From: Planctomycetaceae bacterium
GTDB taxonomy: Bacteria > Planctomycetota > Planctomycetia > Planctomycetales > Planctomycetaceae
Direction: 5' to 3'
NCBI GenBank assembly: GCA_900299185.1
Contig: OMIV01000369.1
Coordinates: 1-34,016 of the forward strand
Length of the DNA: 34,016 nt
The position numbers were made by a program, and so were the translations under genes. Shown in pieces: positions 17,034 through 28,751 of this stretch; the stretch's first letter is position 1, and every line of letters starts with the position of its first letter. The notes under the pieces were generated by a model, which saw nothing but the letters and a program-made list of their open reading frames with translations, ran no database searches and had not been told where the DNA came from.

Positions 17034-17837
17034 TTACCTGACATCCTCCGGCAAAGCAGGCGGTTCGGTCGCTCCACCAAGTTGCTGGCCGGTGAGCGGA
17101 GCGATGTTTTCTCGCACCCAGATGTTGCGAAACCGAACCGGGTTGCCGTGGTTCTGAATGCTGATCGGCTCTTTGTCGCGATGCTTGGTGTAGCTCGGAG
17201 CTTCGGTGTAAGCGGTGGTGCCTTTTAGCTCCAGATGGTTGTGGATCAGGACTCCGTTCTGCAGCACCGTGGCATAAGCCGGTGTGTGCAACGATCCGTC
17301 GGCCTTGAAACGTGGAGCGGTGAAGATGACGTCATAAGACTGCCACTCGCCGGGACCGCGGCAAGCATTCACGCTGGGCGGTTGAGTCTTGTAGAAGGAT
17401 CCACATTGCCCATCGAAGTAGGTCGTGTTGCCGAATGAGTCGAGGATCTGCAGTTCGTAACGCCCCATGAAATGGATGCCGCTATTGCCTCGTCCTTGTC
17501 CCGATCCTTTGACCTCGGCGGGCGTCGCGAATTCGAGATGGAACTGACAGTCGCCGAATGATTGCTTGGAAGTGATCGAGGTCTTGGCAACGGTGGCTAT
17601 TCCATCCGCCACGATCCACTGATCTCCGCCGCTCCAGGCCGATAAGTCTTTGCCATCGAAGAGGACAATCGCGTCGGATGGTGCCGTCGCGGCATCGCCG
17701 GGAGTCACGATCGGCGGTTCGGGCCACAGAATGCCGCTCTTCCATTCGCGAGCCCAAAAGTACGCGCCAGAGATAGACGTCATGAGGGCGAAGACAAGAA
17801 GCGATAACGCGAAACGCGAGACTCGAACGAGCGACAT
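17034..17837 (-). CDS. DUF1080 (3-keto-disaccharide hydrolase-like) secreted protein
   Basis: The 267-residue protein has an N-terminal membrane helix or signal anchor (FALSLLVFALMTSISGAYF). A DUF1080 concanavalin-like jelly roll follows from about residue 55: VLFDGKDLSAWSGGDQW, FGDCQFHLEFATP, GRGNSGIHFMGRYELQILDS and the closing PISIQNHGNPVRFRNIWVRE. Members are abundant in planctomycetes, and some hydrolyse 3-keto-glycosides. Whether this one is catalytic cannot be seen. AAAGGAAA precedes the start. It is the promoter-proximal gene before cinA on the minus strand. Confidence 0.92.
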   Translation of the reverse strand: MSLVRVSRFALSLLVFALMTSISGAYFWAREWKSGILWPEPPIVTPGDAATAPSDAIVLFDGKDLSAWSGGDQWIVADGIATVAKTSITSKQSFGDCQFHLEFATPAEVKGSGQGRGNSGIHFMGRYELQILDSFGNTTYFDGQCGSFYKTQPPSVNACRGPGEWQSYDVIFTAPRFKADGSLHTPAYATVLQNGVLIHNHLELKGTTAYTEAPSYTKHRDKEPISIQNHGNPVRFRNIWVRENIAPLTGQQLGGATEPPALPEDVR

Positions 17838-17935
17838 GCTGAGTTTCCTTTGGACCGTCAGGCTCAGTGGCCTGTGATCGTTAAGAGAAAAATGGTGGCT
17901 TAGTGTCTCTTCAAGGCTTGGATCTCAGATGATGT

Positions 17936-17983
17936 GAGTCGCGGAGCGACTCACCTACGTAGCTCAGTCGCTCCGCGACTGAG
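17936..17983. repeat. Nested palindromic repeat (GAGTCGC-GGA-GCGACTC)
   Basis: Two self-complementary units, GAGTCGCGGAGCGACTC (17936-17952) and CTCAGTCGCTCCGCGACTGAG (17963-17983), are also inverted copies of each other. The segment can form two small hairpins or one large one. It lies in the 243-bp gap between the starts and ends of DUF1080 and the EVE-domain gene. The core AGTCGCTCCGCGACT is a common planctomycete intergenic motif. Confidence 0.7.
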
Positions 17984-18080
17984 TTTGGCACCTCGAAGTC
18001 TTTGCCGAAAAGACACACCAGTTGGATCGTAGGAAGAGTTACAGACGCAAGCAGAGCGAGTCATTCGAGTGACGACCGTG

Positions 18081-18578
18081 TCACGCGATGTCCTTCACTC
18101 CGGCCAAGCGATGGACCGCTTTCCATTCCGCTTCTGTCACCGGTTGAACCGACAGCCGCGAGCCCTTCTTGAGCAACATCATCCCAGCAGCCACTTCATC
18201 GTTGCGAAGTTGATCGCGCGTCAGCGGCTCAGAGAACTTCTGCACGAACTCGATATCGACCATGTACCAAGTCGGCGAATCGGGATTGCTCTTGGGATCG
18301 TAGTGCGGGTCTTGCGGATCGAATGCTGTATGGTCGGGATAGCCGGGCTTCACAATCGTGGCCGTGCCAACGATAGCCATCGGCTCGGCATTACTGTGAT
18401 AGAAGAGAACACGATCTCCCACTTGCATGGTGTCGCGCAGGAAATTGCGAGCTTGATAGTTGCGAACTCCATCCCAATGAGTGCGTTGATCGCGTTCGAA
18501 ATCATCAATCGAAAAGACATCAGGCTCAGACTTAAAGAGCCAATACTGTCGAGACTGCTTGGGCATGATGTTGGTCAA
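18081..18578 (-). CDS. EVE domain-containing protein
   Basis: The 165-residue soluble protein is essentially one EVE domain, a PUA-like fold also found in human THYN1. Signature segments are YWLFKSEPDVFSIDD, WDGVRNYQARNFLR, GDRVLFYHSN, IVGTATIVKPGYPD, WYMVDIEFV and LKKGSRLSVQPVTEAEW. EVE domains are thought to bind modified bases in nucleic acids. The partner here is unknown. The start could be M1 or M5 (MPKQSRQYWLF). It stands alone and upstream of DUF1080 on the same strand. Confidence 0.93.
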   Translation of the reverse strand: MTNIMPKQSRQYWLFKSEPDVFSIDDFERDQRTHWDGVRNYQARNFLRDTMQVGDRVLFYHSNAEPMAIVGTATIVKPGYPDHTAFDPQDPHYDPKSNPDSPTWYMVDIEFVQKFSEPLTRDQLRNDEVAAGMMLLKKGSRLSVQPVTEAEWKAVHRLAGVKDIA

Positions 18579-18675
18579 GATTTCTAAAAGACTGAAGTCG
18601 GTCCATTTTCGGCGAGGCGTGGAGCCTCATAGCAACCAACAGTCTCTATTCGCCAGCCAATCGCAATCCGAGTTC

Positions 18676-19131
18676 TTAGAGTGAGTCGGACAGATGGAAC
18701 CGCAGATCGGACCGTAGTGAATCCAATAGTGGTGCGATGTTGGAGCAAAGCCGACATTGCTTTGCTCTCAACAGCAAACCAACGGTGCCCAAAGGCGCTA
18801 ATCCAAACTCTATGGCGACTTGGCGGCCTGCAACTTCGTCGATCAGAAGAGTCACTGCGTGCATTTCGACAGCGACTGCGATGGCTTCTGCCTCGCCGCG
18901 ATCAAGTCGGGCAGTTAGCTGTGTGACAAACGGTTCGTCCTGAGGGACCACAACCTGGAAGAAGTCGTAATTCGAAATGTCGATTGATTGAAATCGACTT
19001 GGTGGATTGAGCAATTCCTTCGCGACCGAATTTGGAACAAGCACCTTTCCAGACGACTTCTCGAGCAGAGTGAGCAACCCAAGATGAGCGAGTGCTCGAA
19101 CGGGAGAAGTATCGCTAACGATGACCGGCAT
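18676..19131 (-). CDS. DUF3368 PIN-domain protein, probable toxin
   Basis: The 151-residue protein starts VIVSDTSPVRALAHLGLL, with the first PIN acidic residue in SDTSP. It continues with VPNSVAKELL, LDRGEAEAIAVAVE (GEAEAI with the central acidic pair) and LLIDEVAGRQVA, which brings the remaining acidic residue. This is the DUF3368 branch of PIN nucleases, normally RNA-cleaving toxins. The upstream gene is a UPF0175 protein, the usual antitoxin partner of DUF3368, separated by 37 bp. The pair fits a type II toxin-antitoxin module; activity is inferred from family and context. Confidence 0.88.
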   Translation of the reverse strand: MPVIVSDTSPVRALAHLGLLTLLEKSSGKVLVPNSVAKELLNPPSRFQSIDISNYDFFQVVVPQDEPFVTQLTARLDRGEAEAIAVAVEMHAVTLLIDEVAGRQVAIEFGLAPLGTVGLLLRAKQCRLCSNIAPLLDSLRSDLRFHLSDSL

Positions 19132-19168
19132 TCTGGCCCTTCGACTTCATGTGAGTGCGATTTCGACT

Positions 19169-19423
19169 TTAGATCACTCCTCGGTCCTGCAAATGGCAAA
19201 GCGTCTTCAGGTCTTGATCGAGCGAATCGTCCTCCAATCGAATGACCGGCAAATCGCGATCGAGTAATGCTTGTTCGAAGTCACGGCGATCAAGCCCTGC
19301 CCATCTCGAAGCGGCGGGAAATGTCCACTTCCCAGCTGCGAATAATCGACAGGCTATTTCGAGCTTCACTTCGTCATCTGTCATCTGTGACTCGGCCAGT
19401 AACTCGTCGGTGATAACGACCAT
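19169..19423 (-). CDS. UPF0175 family antitoxin
   Basis: The 84-residue protein has the family pattern 'VKLEIACRLFAAGKWTFPAA' followed by SRWAGLDRRDFEQALLDRDL, a small helical fold likely to bind DNA and the toxin. AAGGA about 11 bases upstream supports the ATG. It comes first in the operon, directly before the DUF3368 PIN gene, as expected for an antitoxin that represses its own promoter. Operator sites were not identified. Confidence 0.88.
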   Translation of the reverse strand: MVVITDELLAESQMTDDEVKLEIACRLFAAGKWTFPAASRWAGLDRRDFEQALLDRDLPVIRLEDDSLDQDLKTLCHLQDRGVI

Positions 19424-19495
19424 TGCTGTGGATTCCTTAAACCTGCCGAGAATTGAAATAGGCCATGTAGCTGTGCAGTCTGTGGCGACGACTCG

Positions 19496-20896
19496 CTATG
19501 CCAGGATCTCTTTAACCACTCGTCCGGCGACGTCGGTTAGGCGGTAGTCGCGGCTGGCGTAGTGATAGGTCAGGCGTTCGTGGTCGAGGCCCATCAGATG
19601 CAGCACGGTGGCGTGTATGTCGTGGATGTGAGTGCGACCTTGAACGGCTCGGAAGCCGAAGTCGTCGGTCGCTCCATAAGCCATGCCGCCTTTCACTCCG
19701 CCGCCGGCCATCCACATCGTGAAGCCGTAGTGGTTGTGGTCTCGACCGTTGGAGCCTTCGGTCGTGGGCGTGCGACCGAACTCGCCTCCCCAGATCACCA
19801 ACGTGTCTTCGAGCATGCCGCGACGCTTCAAGTCGCGAAGCAAAGCCGCCATTGGTCGGTCGATGTCAGCGCAGAGCTTGGCGGTGGCGTCGTTGTGATT
19901 GGAGTGCGTGTCCCACGGTTGCCCGTTGCCGTAGTAAACCTGGACGAAGCGGACTCCGCGTTCGACCAACCGCCGAGCCAACAAGCAACCGTTCGAGAAG
20001 TGGCTCTTGCCGTACTCTTCGCGAATCTGCGGTGGTTCGAGATTGATGTCGAATGCATCTGTCGCCGCGAACTGCATGCGGAAGGCTGTTTCCATCGCCT
20101 TGATGCGCGCTTCTAAGGCTGGATCGTTACCGCGAGCCGCAGCATGTTCTCGATCGAACTGCGCGAGCAGGTCGAGTTGCTTGCGTTGTGCAGCGGCATC
20201 TCGGTTGGGATGCCTCAGAAACGGAATCATCTTCTGAGGATTCAGGTCCGAGTGGTTGATGTAGCTGCCTTGGTATTCGCCAGGGAGAAACGAACTTGTC
20301 CATAGCTCGGCGAAACGCACAGGGCGACCGGGGCACAGCACGACGTAGCCGGGTAACTCGGTGTTCTCACTGCCGAGCCCATACAGCATCCACGAACCCA
20401 TGCTGGGGCGGTTTGGAGTGATCGTTCCGTTATTCATCAGGAACAGGGCTGGGCCGTGATTGGGGTTGTCGGTGTAACAACCTCGCAGCACGCAAACGTC
20501 ATCGATGAGCTGACCGAACTCGGGCAGCAAGTTGCTGACTTCCAAACCGCAATCGCCGCGCGGGTAATAGCCGAAGGGAACAACCAACAATCCCCCCGTG
20601 ACGTTCTCGGTGCGATGCTGCACTTCGGCAGGACGTTGTCCGGCATATCGATTGATGTTGGGCTTAGCGTCGAAGAGGTCCCCTTGAAACGGGCCTCCGT
20701 TCATAAAGAGATGAATCACCCGCTTGATGCGAGGTTCAAAGTGTGGGCCGCGACGTGGAGCAACCGAGTCCGCACTGGCCGCAGCCGCCAGCCCCAAGGA
20801 CGCGAACCCACCGCCGATCGATCGCAGCACATCGCGCCGCGATACCGAGTTGTTGTCATTCAACGCTGACGTCGATGTGTCGTTGATGCGAGACAT
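19496..20896 (-). CDS. DUF1501 protein, Tat-exported
   Basis: The 466-residue protein has a twin-arginine signal SRRDVLRSIGGG (from residue 19) and an Ala-rich cleavage region. The body shows DUF1501 landmarks: IKRVIHLFMNGGPFQGDLFD, LPGYVVLCPGRP, VRFVQVYYGNGQPWDTHSNH, LVIWGGEFGRTPTTEG and GRDHNHYGFTMWMAGGGVKG. The fold is alkaline phosphatase/sulfatase-like. Its substrate is unknown and many members sit beside DUF1549/DUF1553 cytochrome genes. Here it does not: it follows a TIR gene by 6 bp, and its ribosome binding site AAGGAG overlaps the TIR gene's last codons. Confidence 0.93.
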   Translation of the reverse strand: MSRINDTSTSALNDNNSVSRRDVLRSIGGGFASLGLAAAASADSVAPRRGPHFEPRIKRVIHLFMNGGPFQGDLFDAKPNINRYAGQRPAEVQHRTENVTGGLLVVPFGYYPRGDCGLEVSNLLPEFGQLIDDVCVLRGCYTDNPNHGPALFLMNNGTITPNRPSMGSWMLYGLGSENTELPGYVVLCPGRPVRFAELWTSSFLPGEYQGSYINHSDLNPQKMIPFLRHPNRDAAAQRKQLDLLAQFDREHAAARGNDPALEARIKAMETAFRMQFAATDAFDINLEPPQIREEYGKSHFSNGCLLARRLVERGVRFVQVYYGNGQPWDTHSNHNDATAKLCADIDRPMAALLRDLKRRGMLEDTLVIWGGEFGRTPTTEGSNGRDHNHYGFTMWMAGGGVKGGMAYGATDDFGFRAVQGRTHIHDIHATVLHLMGLDHERLTYHYASRDYRLTDVAGRVVKEILA

Positions 20897-20902
20897 GCTG
20901 GC

Positions 20903-21325
20903 TTACTCCTTCATTCCCCAAATGCGGATGAGCTGCCGTAATCCTTCGAGCCTCGCGGCTGAAAAGTCTACGTGTTGCATGCCGGATAAGGTCCAAGAGA
21001 GTTGTTCGAAGTTCGCGTGGCTAAGCACCACTGGAACAATTCTTCCCACGAGTCGCGGTTGTTCGAGGGCAAACAGCAACTCTCGCTTGACCCAGATGGA
21101 TTGGATCGCATCAGGAGAGAGGACAACCAAAAACCAATCGCAGCGTTGCAGTGCCTTGCCGATCTCGTCGTGCCACTGGCTGGCACCTTCAATGTGACTT
21201 TCGCTGTACCAGACGCTGATGCCGCATTGGCGAAGTTCGTCTTTCAGCCAGACCGCGAACGAGTCGTCTTTGGTGGCGTGCGATAAGAATATCTCTCGCG
21301 GTCGGACCTTTTCTCCGCCGCTCAT
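20903..21325 (-). CDS. TIR-domain protein (TIR-only, 140 aa)
   Basis: The protein is a single TIR domain. The beta-A strand is EIFLSHATKDDSFAVWL, followed by a helix, then ISVWYSESHIEGASQWHDEI. The sequence LVVLSPDAIQSIWVKREL holds the predicted catalytic glutamate E82, in the W-x3-E arrangement typical of NAD-cleaving TIRs, and RIVPVVLSH is strand D/E. Nothing else is fused, so any sensor or partner must be separate. Its ATG overlaps the TGA of the upstream TIR gene, and the DUF1501 gene starts 6 bp after its stop. Bacterial TIR proteins act in anti-phage signalling or as NAD+ hydrolases. Either role here is inference. Confidence 0.9.
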   Translation of the reverse strand: MSGGEKVRPREIFLSHATKDDSFAVWLKDELRQCGISVWYSESHIEGASQWHDEIGKALQRCDWFLVVLSPDAIQSIWVKRELLFALEQPRLVGRIVPVVLSHANFEQLSWTLSGMQHVDFSAARLEGLRQLIRIWGMKE

Positions 21326-21726
21326 GATGTTTGTTCCGCAGCGGTTTTTTCGAGCGCTGCAACGACGCGGCGAATTGTTTCCTCACGTGAGCGTGCCGGG
21401 CGAACCACATCAGGACTGGAGAGCATCCATGGCACCAACGGCGTGCGTCGCGAGACAACGGGAATCAGGCGCCCTTTGAATCGAGGGGTCGTCAATGCGT
21501 ACTGAATCTCCCCAGTCTGCCAGCGGCCTTCGATGCCGTTTTCGGGGACGACTGCGACCATGACATCAGCTCGCTCTAAGGCGACTCCCAACTTCTTCGC
21601 CCAATTGTCTCCGGGGTGAATCTGCCATTCGTCAAACCAAACGTCGAACCCTCTCTCGGCGAGTCCCTGAGCGATGCCACGCGACAAATCGCTGTTGGAC
21701 TCGGTGTGGCTGATGAAGATTTTCAT
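21322..21726 (-). CDS. TIR-domain protein (TIR-only, 134 aa)
   Basis: This is a single TIR domain: MKIFISHTESNSDLSRGIAQ, GFDVWFDEWQIHPGDNW with the conserved DEW..PGD box, DVMVAVVPENGIEGRWQTGE with predicted catalytic E73, and RLIPVVSRRTP. The start at 21726 is chosen because it opens directly on the first beta strand and GAGG lies five bases upstream. The same frame is open to a GTG at 21840, but that extension has no TIR character. It lies 114 bp after proB on the same strand and overlaps the next TIR gene by ATGA. The two TIR proteins differ enough not to be a recent duplicate. Confidence 0.9.
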   Translation of the reverse strand: MKIFISHTESNSDLSRGIAQGLAERGFDVWFDEWQIHPGDNWAKKLGVALERADVMVAVVPENGIEGRWQTGEIQYALTTPRFKGRLIPVVSRRTPLVPWMLSSPDVVRPARSREETIRRVVAALEKTAAEQTS

Positions 21727-21840
21727 GGACACCTCGCTGAGGTAACGATGGCAACTGGACGGCTTGCTGACATGGGGATGATTGTGGTTGGCTCGAAACT
21801 CGATGCAAGTTGAGACCAGCAATCTCGGGAAACGCGGCAC

Positions 21841-22974
21841 TCAAACAAAGACCGCCAGGTTGTCTCGATGGACGACTTCGTCATACGGGACGGTGCCGAG
21901 CAGCGCGGCGATTTCTTCGGTGCGACGGCCTCGGATCATCAGCGTCTCTTTGCTGTTGTAGTTAATAATACCGCGTCCGATTTCGAGGCCGTCAGGATCG
22001 TGGATGGCAACAACGTCGCCTTCGTCGAATTCGCCTTCGAGTCGAGTGACACCGATCGCCAACAGCGACCGACCGTCTTTGACCAAGGCTTTGCGAGCGC
22101 CGTGGTCGACATGCAATCGCGCTTTCGGCGCGACCGTGTAGCCGATCCAGCGTTTCCACGCGGGGACGGGTTCGTCTTGCGCGAGGAACAACGTGCCGAG
22201 TTCCTCGCCGGCCATGATGCGACTCAAAATGTTCTCGGTGCAGCCATTGGCAATGATGACGCTGTCGCCGACCTCGGTTGCGCGGCGAACTGATTGCAGC
22301 TTGCTTTGCATGCCTCCGGTGCCGCGCTTGCTTTTGGAATCGCTCGCATGGCCGAAGAGTTCGTCGTCCCAGCGTTCAACCAGTTGCAGCAAGCGGCTAT
22401 CTGGTGATGACGGGTCGCCGGTGAAGAGCCCGTCGATGACCGACAAGATGATGAGCAGCGAGTCATCCATCAGGTTGTTGACCATCGAGGCCAGTTGGTC
22501 GTTATCACCGAACTTGATCTCTTCGATGCTGACTGTGTCGTTCTCGTTAATGATAGGGATGACGGGATATTCGAAGAGCGTGCTGAGCGTGTTACGCAGG
22601 TTGAGGTATCGCTCGCGCGTGCGGAAATCGTTGGCGGTCAGCAGCAGTTGAGCGGCGTGATAGCCGTGTGTTTCGAGTTGGTCGTTGTAGACCCGCATCA
22701 AGTGAGCTTGGCCTGTGGCCGCTGCTGCTTGCAGGTGCGGCAAGTCTCGCGGACGACCGGGTAAGCCGAGTAAACCAATGCCGGCGCCGACGGCACCACT
22801 GGTCACGATCACGACCTTGCGACCGCTCTGACGAATGGCATGCACTTGCTCGACGAGCGACTGAATGCGCTCGACGTTGAGCGTGTCGTTCTCGCGCGAC
22901 AACACGCTAGTGCCGACCTTGATCACGATTGTTTTGGCAGCGGCGATAACTCGACGACGAAGCTCTGCAGACAT
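21841..22974 (-). CDS. proB: Glutamate 5-kinase with C-terminal PUA domain
   Basis: The enzyme (377 residues, close to the E. coli length) phosphorylates glutamate as the first step of proline synthesis. Amino-acid kinase motifs appear in order: [41 protein letters not shown] and the ATP/loop region [16 protein letters not shown] domain fills the C-terminus from about 290 ([19 protein letters not shown]...). The start at MSAELRRRV (22974) fits the family. An in-frame ATG at 22989 and a further upstream start are possible, and no strong ribosome binding site decides it. No proA is visible next to it. Confidence 0.94.
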   Translation of the reverse strand: MSAELRRRVIAAAKTIVIKVGTSVLSRENDTLNVERIQSLVEQVHAIRQSGRKVVIVTSGAVGAGIGLLGLPGRPRDLPHLQAAAATGQAHLMRVYNDQLETHGYHAAQLLLTANDFRTRERYLNLRNTLSTLFEYPVIPIINENDTVSIEEIKFGDNDQLASMVNNLMDDSLLIILSVIDGLFTGDPSSPDSRLLQLVERWDDELFGHASDSKSKRGTGGMQSKLQSVRRATEVGDSVIIANGCTENILSRIMAGEELGTLFLAQDEPVPAWKRWIGYTVAPKARLHVDHGARKALVKDGRSLLAIGVTRLEGEFDEGDVVAIHDPDGLEIGRGIINYNSKETLMIRGRRTEEIAALLGTVPYDEVVHRDNLAVFV

Positions 22975-23100
22975 ACGAACGACAGCCATCCATGCAAAAG
23001 GAAGAGACCAAACCACAGGAGCGGGACGATAAATGCCGCCTCAAATGACTGCTACTGCGGCTTCCCAGTGGTGACTGCAAACGGTCCTTCCGCTGTTGCC

Positions 23101-23166
23101 ACAGATCTTTCCTGTTTCATGTCTTGCTGAAGACGGTTGGAACAGAAGGAAACAGAGGGAACGAAG
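23101..23166 (+). repeat. Dispersed palindromic repeat, copy B (EGNRGN-type element)
   Basis: It contains GTCTTGCTGAAGACGGTTGG followed by AACAGAAGGAAACAGAGGGA and ACGAAG. The 26 bases at 23137-23162 are identical to 23368-23393 in copy C. Its left arm is more decayed than in copy C, so the hairpin is weaker. Confidence 0.75.
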
Positions 23167-23320
23167 AAGTTGACGAACCGAGAGATTGCGAACGTTTGAA
23201 GGGAAGATTTGGAACGACGATGACCGTCAGTTACGACTCTTCAACAACGAGCTGCGGCAGTTCTATGAACTGCACTTGCCAGGAACAGCGACGATCATCG
23301 CTTCCGACTCTGTTGTTTGA

Positions 23321-23399
23321 TCTCTGTTTCCTCCGTTCTCTCCTGTTCCACGTCTTGCTGAAGAAGATTGGAACAGAAGGAAACAGAGGGAACGGAGAA
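23321..23399 (+). repeat. Dispersed palindromic repeat, copy C (EGNRGN-type element)
   Basis: This is the best-formed copy. The left arm TCTCTGTTTCCTCCGTTCTC plus TCCTGTTCCA can pair with the right arm TGGAACAGAAGGAAACAGAG plus GGAACGGAGA, around CGTCTTGCTGAAGAAGAT. The two arms are pyrimidine-rich and purine-rich respectively. It lies 45 bp downstream of the RND pump stop codon on that gene's transcribed side. Confidence 0.78.
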
Positions 23400-23443
23400 G
23401 ACGACGAACAGAAAATAGGCAGGAGTTATTCGTCGCCGATGAA

Positions 23444-26626
<3,183 letters not shown>

Positions 26627-26778
26627 GGCGGGATGAACTCCGAGAGGAGTCAGAGAGCCAAACCGTAAACGAGCATGCGAGTGGCCATGCCGTTCTCGGT
26701 CTGGGACCGACAGGAACGATGACGTGAGGACTCATCGAGTTGGTCGAGAGGGCTTTGGGAAAGTCGCGTTCGAAACTC

Positions 26779-28275
26779 TCACTCTTCGGCTTCGAGCAGC
26801 AGCTCGGACTTCAATAAGAATGCGCCGTGCGAGACGACCTTCTCACCACCTTTTAGTCCCTTACGGATCTCGACCCATTCATCGGTGGATTCTCCAACGG
26901 CCACATTGACTCGTTGAAAGCGATCTTCACCTTCCATCACGAAGACGAATTTGTGGGACTCGTGCTCGACGACTGATTCGGCGGGAACAGCTAAGACTTC
27001 GCGTTCATCCGTCAGAGGCAACGCGACGTGTGCGAAGAGCCCCGGTCGCAATAGCCCCTTCGGGTTGTCGACGACGGCGACAAGTGGCACTGCGTTGGTG
27101 TCGGTCGAGACTTCGCGACCGACATACAACAACGTCGCATCGAACTTCATGTTGGGTAACGCGGGGATAGAAACTGAGAGCTTCTGGCCGGGTTGCAGCG
27201 AGATGGCTCGCCAATCTCGTTCGCGAATGTCGGCCTTCACCCACAGCGTTTGCGTGTCGGCCAGGATGAAGAGTTCATCGCCTTGTTTGACGCGTTCGTT
27301 GGCTGAGAACGAACGGTCTTCAATCGTGCCGGGAAACGGAGCTCGCACGGTCATCACCGAGATCTCGGACAAGTCGTTGGTGATGTCGCCGTCGTCATCG
27401 AGACTCGGAGACGTGTCGCCAGCGGTCAGCATGGGTCGCGCTTCCGATTGGCCAATCAAGGCATGCAAGTGCTGGCGACTGATTTCAGAACGACGCTGAG
27501 CGTCCTCGGCTGTGGCGGCAGTTTGTTTGCAATTCATGCGAGCTTCGAAGGCGACGATCTCACACAGACCATCGAGCGTGGCTTGAGCTGCCTGACGATC
27601 CGCCTCGCGTTCCTTTACGACCTTGCTCGCGACCGCTCCTGATTCACCGACTCCTTGCAATGACGCGAGCAGAGACTCGTTGAGCAAGAACTTCGAATAC
27701 GCGGCCAGCAATCGTTCGCGGTCTTCTCCGAGGTTCAACTTGCCGAATTGCTTTTGGACTTCATCAAACGGAGTCCGCTTGCGAACGGCAGCGATCAGCG
27801 ACTTGATGTTGTCGCTCGACTCTTTGGCCCATTCGTATTTCTCTTCGGCCAACTGACGCTCGGACTCGCGCTGCAGCAAGTTGGCGCGAGCTGTGCCGAC
27901 TTCAGGGCTACTGATCTGCGCGAGAGGCTGGCCAACTCCGACGTCATCGCCTGGTTTGACGAGCATCTTTGTGAGAACGCCATCGGTCAGTACTTTGAGT
28001 GCGATGTGTCGACGATCGTCGTACTGCAATCGAGCTGGAGCAAGTCGCGTGCTCGCGATGGGGCGACGTTGAACGATCTGCGTTTCAAACGCAGCCGCTT
28101 TCAATTTGTCCGGCGGTAGTTGCACAACGTTTTCGGTCGCGAGCGGCGCCGCTTCGGCAGCTGCGACAGGCTTGGCCGACACGGCTGTCGGCTCGCTTCG
28201 ACCGAGTTGAAATCCGATTCCAACGAGGGCCACCGCACCGGCGGTGGCGCTACAGACCATGGCGAAACGGTTCAT
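26779..28275 (-). CDS. RND efflux membrane fusion protein (CusB/CzcB-like, HlyD family)
   Basis: The 498-residue periplasmic adaptor is anchored by an N-terminal helix (MVCSATAGAVALVGIGFQLG). A first lipoyl half follows (GVLTKMLVKPGDDVGVGQPL), then a long alpha-helical hairpin of about 150 residues (from SSPEVGTARANLLQ to HLHALIGQSEA). The second lipoyl half is MTVRAPFPGTIEDRSFSANE. Beta-barrel (LWVKADIRERDW...) and membrane-proximal domains close the protein (GLKGGEKVVSHGAFLLKSEL). The start at the ATG 28275 is preferred over a TTG at 28308. It is the first gene of the pump operon, and no outer-membrane channel gene is beside it. Confidence 0.92.
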   Translation of the reverse strand: MNRFAMVCSATAGAVALVGIGFQLGRSEPTAVSAKPVAAAEAAPLATENVVQLPPDKLKAAAFETQIVQRRPIASTRLAPARLQYDDRRHIALKVLTDGVLTKMLVKPGDDVGVGQPLAQISSPEVGTARANLLQRESERQLAEEKYEWAKESSDNIKSLIAAVRKRTPFDEVQKQFGKLNLGEDRERLLAAYSKFLLNESLLASLQGVGESGAVASKVVKEREADRQAAQATLDGLCEIVAFEARMNCKQTAATAEDAQRRSEISRQHLHALIGQSEARPMLTAGDTSPSLDDDGDITNDLSEISVMTVRAPFPGTIEDRSFSANERVKQGDELFILADTQTLWVKADIRERDWRAISLQPGQKLSVSIPALPNMKFDATLLYVGREVSTDTNAVPLVAVVDNPKGLLRPGLFAHVALPLTDEREVLAVPAESVVEHESHKFVFVMEGEDRFQRVNVAVGESTDEWVEIRKGLKGGEKVVSHGAFLLKSELLLEAEE

Positions 28276-28751
28276 GGCGGATGAGCTTTCGCTGCTAAAG
28301 ACAGGCAACGCTCACGGCGAAGTAGAGCATCGCATCGGTCGGAATCCCACGTCGCTGACCAGTGAGAACACCAAGAGTACGAAGTTGCTGGCGGGATCAT
28401 TGAGAGAGTGAGCGAACAAGGTTGCTCGTGTGGGTGGGGCTGGCGTTCTAGCAGTCTCGACGAGGCCATCGCAAGGAGTGTGTCGCGTCAAATAGCCCAT
28501 AAAATGCAGCAAAATTCAAAGAAGTCCGAACTACGGACGAATTCCTCGTTCTGGTGCCGGGCTTTCCCCGGCATCGATCGGAGTATCCCCGGCAAGGGCT
28601 GGTCGGAGGACCGTTCGGCGCGACTTTGCGAGCACTCGGTCGGAGCGCGAGATGAGAGCGCGGACGATGGGGCAGGAGATGACGGGGGGACGGGGAGATG
28701 AGAAGCCCCGACGCGACGACTCGATGCACCGATTTGGGATGAGCGCTGGGG

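Larger units (their letters stand above)
23017..23443. other. Intergenic region with two copies of a palindromic repeat
   Basis: About 430 bp between the RND pump stop and proB start holds no credible gene. It contains repeat copies B and C at 23101-23166 and 23321-23399, about 155 bp apart in the same orientation. Between them lies purine-rich sequence with nothing recognised. Confidence 0.55.

Noticed and set aside
20903-21726. A Thoeris anti-phage system
   Set aside because: Thoeris needs a ThsA-type NAD-consuming effector next to TIR protein ThsB. No such gene is beside the TIR pair.
28408-28701. 97-codon plus-strand frame in the gap upstream of the metal pump
   Set aside because: No ribosome binding site, biased composition, competing frames on both strands, and it crosses hairpins.
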